Shown: positions 30,386-37,792 of the stretch, in pieces
How the letters are laid out: each line of letters starts with the position of its first letter
Position numbering within the stretch: the stretch's first letter is position 1
The notes under the pieces: generated by a model
What the model saw: only the letters and a program-made list of their open reading frames with translations
Databases searched by the model: none
What the model was told of the DNA's origin: nothing
From: a virus
IMG/VR virus record: IMGVR_UViG_3300025684_000025
Span: 1 to 41,563 of that record
Length of the DNA stretch: 41,563 nucleotides
Reading direction: 5' to 3' (one strand)
Position numbers and translations under genes: made by a program

Positions 30386-33184
30386 ATGGCAAATTCTAAC
30401 AGAGTTTTCGTCTCACCAGGGGTTTATACATCAGAAAAAGATTTGAGTTTTGTATCTCAAAGCGTAGGTGTATCTACTTTAGGGTTAGTAGGTGAAACAA
30501 AAAAAGGTCCAGCATTCGAACCTGTATTAGTATCAGGTTATAATGAATTTAAAACATTATTTGGAGGACAATCACCTGAAAAATTAGGTGAAACTTTAAA
30601 ATACCAATTACCGTATTACGCTAAATCATTCTTAAACCAATCATCTCAGTTATTCGTAACTAGAGTGTTAGGATATTCAGGATATAACGCAGGTGATGCA
30701 CATGCAATCAAAACTATCGGTTCAGTTGATAAATTCAAAACGTCTAGCACTCAAGAAGATATCTTTGATGTTGAGTTAGCTGGTGGGTTGTTAGACTTAT
30801 CGTCTGTAACATCAGCACAACAAGCATTTTTATCAACAGTACTTGAAGCTAATGACGGTTCAATGTCTTCAGTTGAAGACTTCTTCAATGGAGCTATCAA
30901 TACTACAGAACCTATAGTTGTAGGTCCTTATGATACTACGTTCGATTGGACAACATTAGGAGTAACAACTGTTGGTCTTACAATGTATAATATGAGTGAT
31001 TCATTATGGGCTTTACAATCTTGTGGTGATTCATTAAATGACTCAGGATTGTCTTTCTATGGTATTAAGTGGGATGACGCAGGTACTGACAAATTTAAAG
31101 TGATAGTACAAAGAATTGGTGTTCAAAGACACGAGGAGTCTCACGGTAAGACTATCGCAATTTTACGTTCAAGAGCTGAATATACAGGTGATACATTAAA
31201 TCATAAATTAACATCACCAATCACAATGACTAGCTCAACTGTTGAGACTAACAGTATGGGTGATTTCAAATTATCTATGAGTTCAGGTACTCAATCTTTC
31301 TCATATACGTGTAACTTAAGTTCATCGTCTAAAAAGTTTATCACTAAGGTAATTGGTGAGTCTGCTTTTGATAAGAACGCTGACTTATACCCAATATACG
31401 TTGATAAAGTATTTGATAGTTATTTAACTTGGTTATCATTAACAGGTAAAGTTCAAGGTCTTTCATTAGATATTGAGTCAGTACAAGACGGTGACGACTT
31501 CCAAGAATCATATACTTCATCTGTTACACCATATGTGGTATCAGAAGTAAGAGGTGGATTTGTTTCGGACTTATTTAGATTCATCACAATTTCTGATGGT
31601 GATTCATCGGCGAAAGAAGTAAAAATATCGATTGTTAATATTAACATCGAAAAACAAGAATTCGATATCATCGTAAGAGACTTCTTCGATACGGATGCAA
31701 ATCCTATCGTATTAGAGAAATTCTCAAGATGTTCAATGAACCCTGAAGTACCAGGATACGTAGCACGTAAAGTAGGTACATCAGATGGTGAGTACGAATT
31801 AAAATCAAGATACGTTATATTAGAATTAGGTTTAGAAGCACCTTCAGATTCTGTACCAGCAGGTTTCAGAGGTTATGAAGTTAAAGACTACGGTTTTGCT
31901 ACCTCATCTAATCACGATATTAATTATAAAACAGAATATTATAAGGCAGGTGACCAAATTGGTGTTGATGTTAACGGTAACCCAATTCAGGTTAATGCTG
32001 ATAAAATAAGAAAAGTATTTATGGGTGTTTCTGACACAGTTGGATTTGACCCATCATTCTTTGAATTCTCAGGAAAATCAATCTCAGGTGAAACAACTAA
32101 AGGTTTCCACTTATCGTCACAAGCTGACTCTACTGAGTTTGATACTACACCTGAAAATTTCGAAATTAGTGAAGGTAACTTTGAAAAGGCATCGGCATGT
32201 AAATTTACATTAGCACCTGTAGGTGGATTTGATGGTTTTGATATCTTCAGAAAAGAAAGAACAAATACTGACCAATATATGATTGGTAAAAATTCATACA
32301 TTAACTCAGGATTTGATAGTAATATCGGTGAGTCAGATTACTACGCTTTCTTAGATGGTATTATGACATTCAGAAATCCTGAAGCGATTGACATTAACTT
32401 ATTCTCAACACCTGGTATCAACTTCTTCGACCACTCATCGTTAGTAGGTGAAGCTATTGATATGGTAGAGACAGAAAGAGCGGATTCATTATACATTATT
32501 GATTCACCAAACAGAGATAGTGTTGACGAGATAGTAGGAGACTTAGAAGATATAGGTTTTGATTCAAACTACTCAGCAACTTACTGGCCGTGGATTCAAG
32601 TTAGAGATACTGAAAATTCAGTACAGGTATATGTATCACCAACAGGTGAAGTTTTAAGAAACATCGCATTAACTGATAACATTGCTTTCCCATGGTTCGC
32701 GTCAGCGGGTTACCAAAGAGGTTTAGTAAATTCAATCAAAGCTAAAAAGAAATTAACTTTAGATGAGAGAGATGCGTTATACGTGAATAGAATTAACCCA
32801 ATCGCAACATTTGCGGATGTAGGTACAATCATTTTCGGTAACAAAACACTACAGGTTAGAGAGTCAGCGTTAGATAGAATTAACGTAAGAAGATTATTAC
32901 TACAAGCGAGAAAATTAATTTCAAACGTAGCGGTAAGATTGTTATTCGAACAAAACGATGATGTTGTAAGAAATGAATTCTTAAGTTTAGTAAACCCAAT
33001 TTTAGAGAATATCAAAAAAGAAAGAGGTTTAACAGAATTTAAAGTTGAGGTTTCTTCATCACCTGAAGATATGGACAGAAATCAATTGTCAGGTAAGATT
33101 TATATCAAACCAACAAGAGCACTTGAATTTATCGATATTGAGTTCTTAGTTACACCAACAGGAGCATCTTTCGAGAACATTTAA
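30386..33184 (+). CDS. 18: Tail sheath protein gp18
   Basis: 932 residues, much longer than T4 gp18 (659). N-terminus: VFVSPGVYTSEKDLSFVSQSVGVSTLGLVGETKKGPAFEPVLV, the standard sheath opening, followed by a 'FKTLFGG' motif. The C-terminal third carries the conserved polymerisation domain: YWPWIQVRDTENSVQVYVSPTGEV, PWFASAGYQRGLVNSI, DERDALYVNRINPIATFADVGTIIFGNKTLQ, and ends LEFIDIEFLVTPTGASFENI, the tail that links to the next subunit. The extra length lies in the middle (about residues 130-560), which points outward in known sheaths and here probably forms added surface domains. It contracts around the tube to drive it through the host envelope. Own late motif and own terminator. Confidence 0.95.
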   Translation: MANSNRVFVSPGVYTSEKDLSFVSQSVGVSTLGLVGETKKGPAFEPVLVSGYNEFKTLFGGQSPEKLGETLKYQLPYYAKSFLNQSSQLFVTRVLGYSGYNAGDAHAIKTIGSVDKFKTSSTQEDIFDVELAGGLLDLSSVTSAQQAFLSTVLEANDGSMSSVEDFFNGAINTTEPIVVGPYDTTFDWTTLGVTTVGLTMYNMSDSLWALQSCGDSLNDSGLSFYGIKWDDAGTDKFKVIVQRIGVQRHEESHGKTIAILRSRAEYTGDTLNHKLTSPITMTSSTVETNSMGDFKLSMSSGTQSFSYTCNLSSSSKKFITKVIGESAFDKNADLYPIYVDKVFDSYLTWLSLTGKVQGLSLDIESVQDGDDFQESYTSSVTPYVVSEVRGGFVSDLFRFITISDGDSSAKEVKISIVNINIEKQEFDIIVRDFFDTDANPIVLEKFSRCSMNPEVPGYVARKVGTSDGEYELKSRYVILELGLEAPSDSVPAGFRGYEVKDYGFATSSNHDINYKTEYYKAGDQIGVDVNGNPIQVNADKIRKVFMGVSDTVGFDPSFFEFSGKSISGETTKGFHLSSQADSTEFDTTPENFEISEGNFEKASACKFTLAPVGGFDGFDIFRKERTNTDQYMIGKNSYINSGFDSNIGESDYYAFLDGIMTFRNPEAIDINLFSTPGINFFDHSSLVGEAIDMVETERADSLYIIDSPNRDSVDEIVGDLEDIGFDSNYSATYWPWIQVRDTENSVQVYVSPTGEVLRNIALTDNIAFPWFASAGYQRGLVNSIKAKKKLTLDERDALYVNRINPIATFADVGTIIFGNKTLQVRESALDRINVRRLLLQARKLISNVAVRLLFEQNDDVVRNEFLSLVNPILENIKKERGLTEFKVEVSSSPEDMDRNQLSGKIYIKPTRALEFIDIEFLVTPTGASFENI

Positions 33185-33198
33185 TAAAAAAATATAAG

Positions 33199-33225
33199 AG
33201 GGGAAGTTAGTTCTTCCCCTTTTTT
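33199..33225 (+). terminator. Intrinsic terminator of gene 18
   Basis: AGGGGAAG (33199-33206), loop TTAGTT, CTTCCCCT (33213-33220), then a T run to 33225. It lies 15 bases after the sheath stop codon and 13 bases before the next gene, so that gene depends on read-through or on an unseen promoter. Confidence 0.92.
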
Positions 33226-33237
33226 AAAAAAATAGAA

Positions 33238-34092
33238 ATGGAAAAAATTTTATTAGAAGAAAATATTAAAAGACTAATGGAGATTATGGACATCGAAGTA
33301 ACCGAAGGGTTTGACGATGAAGGTAATCCTGATTTTAAATATTATGCTTTTGATTGGGACGATAACATAATGTTTATGCCAACAGAGATTATGGTTAAAA
33401 CATTCGGAGACCAAGAAATAGGAATGGGTACTGCTGATTTTGCAGAATACAGAAGTCAAATCGGTAAGAATGATTTTGATTACAAAGGACATACAGTAAC
33501 AGGATTTGCTGATGAACCATTTATTAACTTTGGACCTGCGGGTAACGAACAGTTTGTAAAAGATTCATTAGTTGCATCAACAGGACCATCGTGGGATGAT
33601 TTTGTAGAGTGTATTAATGGTGGTTCTATATTTGCTATTATAACGGCAAGAGGACACAACCCTGAAGCTTTAAGACAAGGTGTAGAGGAGATAGTTAGAG
33701 CTGGTAAGGCAGGATTATCTATAGAGTCTTGTGTTGAGTCACTAAAAAGATATAAGGGAGTTATTGAAGGTAACCCTGATGAGATGTTTAGCGAGTATTT
33801 AGATATGTGTAAATTCCATCCTGTATCATTCGGAAAAGGTAGTGCAGCTAATCCTGAAAAGGATAAGATTATCGCATTAGAAGGATTCATAGAACACGTC
33901 AATAGATTATCTGAAGAATTAAAGGTAACTATGGAGTTAGAAAATGACATCCAAAATAACTTCGTACCAAAGATAGGGTTCTCAGATGATGACAAATCAA
34001 ATGTGGACAATGTAATGAAGTACTTAGATGATAAAGACGGTGAGAGTAACGTAAATGTATACTACACCAAAGATGATAAGGTAAAGATGTAA
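33238..34092 (+). CDS. HAD-superfamily phosphatase inserted between sheath and tube genes
   Basis: 284 residues. Complete HAD site: motif I YAFDWDDN with nucleophile D39 and acid D41; motif II IFAIITARGH with T136; motif III lysine in NPEKDK (K208 or K210); motif IV IGFSDDDKSN with D260-D262. All catalytic residues are kept, unlike the HAD-like gene at 9814-10398. The first 20 residues, MEKILLEENIKRLMEIMDIE, are an amphipathic leader with several (L/I)xE triplets, as in other proteins of this window. Substrate unknown; the 'FDWDDNIMFMPT' group is widespread in phages of aquatic bacteria. In T4 the genes on either side (18 and 19) are neighbours, so this gene is an insertion. Confidence 0.82.
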   Translation: MEKILLEENIKRLMEIMDIEVTEGFDDEGNPDFKYYAFDWDDNIMFMPTEIMVKTFGDQEIGMGTADFAEYRSQIGKNDFDYKGHTVTGFADEPFINFGPAGNEQFVKDSLVASTGPSWDDFVECINGGSIFAIITARGHNPEALRQGVEEIVRAGKAGLSIESCVESLKRYKGVIEGNPDEMFSEYLDMCKFHPVSFGKGSAANPEKDKIIALEGFIEHVNRLSEELKVTMELENDIQNNFVPKIGFSDDDKSNVDNVMKYLDDKDGESNVNVYYTKDDKVKM

Positions 34093-34100
34093 TTTACCTT

Positions 34101-34188
34101 ACTAGTATTATACTAGTATTATATATAAACTAGTTATACTAGTTATTATTTATACTGGTTATATTTATATTATATACTGGTTACTAGT
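34101..34188 (+). repeat. ACTAGT/ACTGGT hexamer array
   Basis: Five ACTAGT palindromes (starts 34101, 34112, 34129, 34138, 34183) and two ACTGGT variants (34154, 34176) lie in 88 bases, and all spacers are pure A/T. Tandem sub-units are visible: 11-bp ACTAGTATTAT twice (34101-34122) and 9-bp ACTAGTTAT twice (34129-34146). The array fills the gap between the HAD gene and gene 19. Function unknown; possibilities are an operator array, a replication origin or a structural mRNA leader. Confidence 0.9.
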
Positions 34189-34246
34189 AATATGTAGATA
34201 AAAAATGACAATGTCAAACAACTTAGAGAATATTTTTAAGAAACTT

Positions 34247-34255
34247 GATATTTAT
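34247..34255 (+). promoter_or_regulatory. Late-promoter motif GATATTTAT of gene 19
   Basis: Exact match, 34 bases before the tube-protein start codon, downstream of the hexamer array. Confidence 0.62.
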
Positions 34256-34289
34256 AAGTAAATAAAAAAATTAATTAAAAGAAATACAA

Positions 34290-34778
34290 ATGGCTGATTT
34301 ATTAATGAAAATGCCCGTTCCTTACGAACCAAAGAAAAAGAACAGGTTTATTTTGAGATTTCCATCTTCGTTAGGAATTAACGAGTGGTATGTAAGTACA
34401 ACATCTAGACCCTCAGCTAATATAGGGTCAGTAGAGATTCCCTTTTTAAATACTTCTACATTCGTAGCGGGTAGATTCAACTGGAATACCTTAAACGTGA
34501 CGTTCAAAGACCCAATCGGTCCATCAGCGGCACAAGCACTTATGGAGTGGTTTAGACTACACGCAGAGTCTGTTACAGGTAGAATGGGTTACGCTGCAGG
34601 GTATAAGAAAGACATTGAGTTAGATATGTTAGACCCAACAGGTGTTGTGGTAGAAAAATGGATTATCCAAGGAACGTTCATTACAGATTTAAACTTTAAT
34701 GACTTATCATACTCTGATGAAGGTTTAGCTGATATCTCAGTTACACTAAGACCTGACAGATGTATTTTAGTATACTAA
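34290..34778 (+). CDS. 19: Tail tube protein gp19
   Basis: 162 residues (T4 gp19 has 163). Typical tube pattern: MPVPYEPKKKNRFILRFPSSLGINEWYVSTTSRPS, VEIPFLNTSTFVAGRFNWNTLNVTFKDPIGPSAAQALMEWFRLHAESVTGRMGYAAGYKKDIELDMLDPTG, and a C-terminal LNFNDLSYSDEGLADISVTLRPDRC. Hexameric rings of this protein stack to make the rigid tube inside the sheath through which DNA passes. It has its own late motif and terminator, matching the need for high, independent expression. Confidence 0.95.
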   Translation: MADLLMKMPVPYEPKKKNRFILRFPSSLGINEWYVSTTSRPSANIGSVEIPFLNTSTFVAGRFNWNTLNVTFKDPIGPSAAQALMEWFRLHAESVTGRMGYAAGYKKDIELDMLDPTGVVVEKWIIQGTFITDLNFNDLSYSDEGLADISVTLRPDRCILVY

Positions 34779-34817
34779 ATAAATAGCCAAATAGATTTAC
34801 CCAAATATGGGATAAAG

Positions 34818-34846
34818 ACCCGAATTATAATTAGTTCGGGTTTTTT
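34818..34846 (+). terminator. Intrinsic terminator of gene 19
   Basis: ACCCGAA (34818-34824), A/T loop of ten bases, TTCGGGT (34835-34841), followed by a T run (34841-34846). It is 40 bases after the tube stop codon. Confidence 0.9.
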
Positions 34847-34896
34847 ATGCTTTACATTTAGGTTATGGGATTTATATTTAAAACAAAAGAATTAGT

Positions 34897-35643
34897 ATGA
34901 ATGACGATAACTATAGATTAAACACCGCATTTGATGTAATACCATTACCATCTAAAGGGGTATTTTATAATGATGGGAGAGACTCACTTAAAGTTTCTTA
35001 CCTAACTGCGTCTGATGAAAACATACTAACATCTCAAAACTTAATACAAAAAGGTACTGTAATTGATGAATTATTAAAGGCGAAAATCTTAGATAAAGAC
35101 ATTAGTGTTGATGACCTACACGACTCTGATAAAGAGGCGGTATTATTATTCTTAAGAAACACTGCGTATGGTTCAATGATTAATTTGGTGGTTACTGACC
35201 CTGATACTAATCAGAAGGTTGAAATTGAATATGACTTACAGAACGTGAAGTTTAAAGAATTCAATTTAGAGTCTGATAGTGAGGGATTATTTTCATATAC
35301 TACTGAGACTAATCAAGTTATTAAGTTTAGATTCCTTACACCTAAGGATGAGGAAGAATTAGCAAAAATTGATGAGGTCTATAAAGATATGGTGGTTAAA
35401 CCGACTGTAACTAAAAGATTAGAGAAAATGATTGTTGAGGTTGACGGAGAGAGAGACCCAATGAAGTTATCGCACTTTATTCAATTTTTACCTATCAAGG
35501 AATCACAACGGTTCAGGAAGTTTGTTTCTGAAAATACGCCGGGTCTTGATAAGGAGGTAGAGTTAATTCTACCTTCAGGGAAAAAAATACAGACGTTTTT
35601 TGGACTTGACACAGAGTTTTTTCGTCCTTTCTACGGACTATAA
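34897..35643 (+). CDS. 26: Baseplate hub subunit, gp26-like
   Basis: 248 residues (T4 gp26 has 208). The first half follows the gp26/tail-chaperone pattern: VIPLPSKGVFYNDGRDSLKVSYLTASDENILTSQNLIQKGTVIDELL, then DKDISVDDLHDSDKEAVLLFLRNTAYGSMINLVVT (phages of this group read 'LPSkG..Y....i.i.pmta.eE.iLt...li..g.vid.l' and 'D...ll.yLR...YG'). The zinc-binding 'CPxC' of some relatives is replaced by TDPDTN. It needs the following frame for the gp51-like part, which overlaps its last 43 bases. No late motif of the strict form is seen; GATTTATATTTA 23 bases before the ATG is the closest thing. Confidence 0.68.
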   Translation: MNDDNYRLNTAFDVIPLPSKGVFYNDGRDSLKVSYLTASDENILTSQNLIQKGTVIDELLKAKILDKDISVDDLHDSDKEAVLLFLRNTAYGSMINLVVTDPDTNQKVEIEYDLQNVKFKEFNLESDSEGLFSYTTETNQVIKFRFLTPKDEEELAKIDEVYKDMVVKPTVTKRLEKMIVEVDGERDPMKLSHFIQFLPIKESQRFRKFVSENTPGLDKEVELILPSGKKIQTFFGLDTEFFRPFYGL

Positions 35644-35812
35644 GTCCACACTACTTCAAGAAATTTATTATTTATCTAAGTTCCTACACTTTACGTATAT
35701 GGACTATATGAGTATGCCTGTGTTTGAACGTAAGTTTTTACTGAATATGTTGGTTGAAGAAAAAGAAAAGGAAAACAACGAATGGGAAAAGAGTAAAAAC
35801 AAAAACGACTAA
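35600..35812 (+). CDS. gp51-like baseplate hub assembly protein, overlapping frame
   Basis: Up to 70 codons in the +1 frame relative to the gp26-like gene. The conserved-looking part is LLQEIYYLSKFLHFTYMDYMSMPVFERKFLLNMLVEEKEK, which recalls the short protein encoded just after gp26 in T4-like phages ('eIyyL.y...f...dv..MPv..R.fyl..L'), the gp51 position. Start is uncertain: only TTG at 35600 or 35606 could include the conserved region, while the first in-frame ATG (35699) would cut it in half. A +1 shift at the gp26-like stop (CTA TAA G, 35638-35644) would give a fusion that continues KSTLLQEIYYL. Both options are open. Confidence 0.65.
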   Translation: MDLTQSFFVLSTDYKSTLLQEIYYLSKFLHFTYMDYMSMPVFERKFLLNMLVEEKEKENNEWEKSKNKND

Positions 35813-35835
35813 TACCATTTAAAAATCCAACTTAA

Positions 35836-35844
35836 GATATTTAT
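35836..35844 (+). promoter_or_regulatory. Late-promoter motif GATATTTAT of the tape measure gene
   Basis: Exact match, 44 bases before the ATG of the 629-residue gene. Confidence 0.6.
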
Positions 35845-35888
35845 GTAATGTAGAGTTTAAAAAGGTATAATACTCAACGCACTAATAT

Positions 35889-37778
35889 ATGAAAGAAAAA
35901 GATTTAAATTTTTTTAAGAAACTATGGGCTGAGAAGATTGGTAATGATAATAAATTTGATAACAAGTCTTTACAAGATACGCTCGAATTACTTAACAACC
36001 AATCAAAAAGCACTTCTACAACATCGAATACTGGGTCTAATAGTACCGGGGGCTTTATAAGTGCGACTAATAGTATTGTTAAAAGTTTAGATAATGGTTC
36101 AAGTGCTACGGCTAGATGGAGTGAGAATATCCTTGACTTAGGGGATAAATTTGGTACCGCATTTTTGGCAATAGGTGATAGTACTAAGAAATTTAAAGAT
36201 ATGTTTGCGGCGATTAGTAATTTAGTCAAGCCATTTATGGACTTAGACCAAGCACTACGTGATGACATAAACAAAGAGATGGGTATAACAGGTCAGTTAT
36301 CCCGAAATATTCGAAACGAAGTACTTAATACTGCCAAACAAACAAAAATGTATGGTATTGATGTTAGGGATGTTTTGGAGGGGTATACCGGCATACTTAA
36401 TACTTTAGGAAGGTCAGTACCATTAAGTAATGAATTTACTGCTAACTTATTAAAACAAGCTAAAGCATCAGGGGTATCATCAAGAAACGCGGGTCAGTTT
36501 GCGGGTCAACTAGAACGAATGGGTGTTAGTATTATTAGGGCACCTAAGATACTTGAAAGTATGAGTGATACCGCTAGAAGTATGGGATTAAATACTTCTC
36601 AGTTTATTGAGACTGCTACGAGTAACTTAAAACTAATTAATACGTTAGGGTTCAAAGAAGGAGTTGATGGTTTCACTAAAATAGCGGCTAAAGCATCATT
36701 AATTAAATTTGACTTGACCTCAGCAGCAACTAAAGCTTCTGAGTTGTTTGAAGCGGATAATGCGATTGAAATGGCGGCACAATTAAATGTGTTGGGTGGT
36801 GAATATGGCAGATTAGGAAATGCGATTGACCTTATGTTTATGCCGACAAATGATATGGAAGGGTTTACCGACTCAATAATGGAAGCTCAAAAACAGTTCG
36901 TTTCCTTTAACTCTGCAACACAAGAATTCCAATCATCTCCTTTAGACCTAAGAAGGGCAAAAGAATTTGCCAAAATTATGGGTAAAGACGTTAATACCGT
37001 TATGGAGGAAGCTAAATCAGCGGCTCGTAGGGATATGATTAAGAACAAAATATCTTTTATGCCAGGAATGGACGAAAATGATAGAGAACTAATCGCATCA
37101 TTAGGTCAGTTAAATAAAGAGGGTAATGTTACTGTTCAAGGTAAGTTACTTTCTGATATGAGTGAGAAAGAAAGGGACGGTGCTTTAAATGCTCTAAGAC
37201 AGGAAAATAAGAAAGGGAAGATGAGTACCGATGATATTCTTAGGGAACAAATGACCATTGGTACTGCGGCGAATAGATACTTAGAACAAATAGCCTTACA
37301 GGTTGGTGCTTTTGGTAATTCGGGAGGTTTAATTTCCACATTAGGTGATGACCTTAACGATATGGTTTACGGAGCACTAGATGAGGCACAAAGAGGTAAA
37401 CTGTTTAGTACTATAAAAAATGAGGGAACTGTTGCGGCACTGAACGGTGTTGATAGTGGTAAATTCGGTGAGTTAAGTGAAGAATTTGCTACTGAGTTGA
37501 AAACGACATTAAGTAAGGCGTCTGCAGAGTATGGAACATTCGTTAAAACAGGAGCAACAAATTTTGGTCTTAATAAAGGTGCTCAAGCGATGTCAAAACA
37601 ACAAACCACTAAAATTATTAAAGATAATTCTACACATACAGAAATCTTTAAAGATATTTATATCACCGTTGACGGTGTTACACAAAAGTTAACAAGAGAT
37701 ATGTATAAGACATTAGAGAAATTAACAAAAGAGTCTACAACACCAAATAATAAAGAAACCGAAACTGGTGGTGTATAA
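35889..37778 (+). CDS. Tape measure protein, gp29-like
   Basis: 629 residues (T4 gp29 has 590). Almost wholly helical and repetitive, with long stretches such as FGTAFLAIGDSTKKFKDMFAAISNLVKPFMDL (residues 95-125), DVRDVLEGYTGILNTLGRSVPLSNEFTANLLKQAKASGVS, and repeated small-residue helices, the usual look of a tape measure. It follows the gp26/gp51-like pair and precedes a giant baseplate protein, matching the T4 order 26-51-27-28-29. It would set tail length and be ejected ahead of the DNA. The low sequence signal makes the exact T4 counterpart an inference from position and size. Confidence 0.65.
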   Translation: MKEKDLNFFKKLWAEKIGNDNKFDNKSLQDTLELLNNQSKSTSTTSNTGSNSTGGFISATNSIVKSLDNGSSATARWSENILDLGDKFGTAFLAIGDSTKKFKDMFAAISNLVKPFMDLDQALRDDINKEMGITGQLSRNIRNEVLNTAKQTKMYGIDVRDVLEGYTGILNTLGRSVPLSNEFTANLLKQAKASGVSSRNAGQFAGQLERMGVSIIRAPKILESMSDTARSMGLNTSQFIETATSNLKLINTLGFKEGVDGFTKIAAKASLIKFDLTSAATKASELFEADNAIEMAAQLNVLGGEYGRLGNAIDLMFMPTNDMEGFTDSIMEAQKQFVSFNSATQEFQSSPLDLRRAKEFAKIMGKDVNTVMEEAKSAARRDMIKNKISFMPGMDENDRELIASLGQLNKEGNVTVQGKLLSDMSEKERDGALNALRQENKKGKMSTDDILREQMTIGTAANRYLEQIALQVGAFGNSGGLISTLGDDLNDMVYGALDEAQRGKLFSTIKNEGTVAALNGVDSGKFGELSEEFATELKTTLSKASAEYGTFVKTGATNFGLNKGAQAMSKQQTTKIIKDNSTHTEIFKDIYITVDGVTQKLTRDMYKTLEKLTKESTTPNNKETETGGV

Positions 37779-37792
37779 TAATATAATAAAAT

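Noticed and set aside
33480-34010. 176-codon minus-strand frame
   Set aside because: Lies wholly opposite the HAD phosphatase, which has all its catalytic motifs; the antisense product has no recognisable pattern.
34205-34261. 18-codon plus-strand frame (MTMSNNLENIFKKLDIYK) before gene 19
   Set aside because: Too short, and its last codons are the late-promoter motif itself (GATATTTATAAGTAA). Could be a relic of a gene end, but nothing supports translation.
37653-37661. GATATTTAT inside the tape measure gene, 131 bases before the next start
   Set aside because: The gap is much longer than at the thirteen accepted sites and it encodes conserved-looking residues (DIYI), so it is more likely a chance match.
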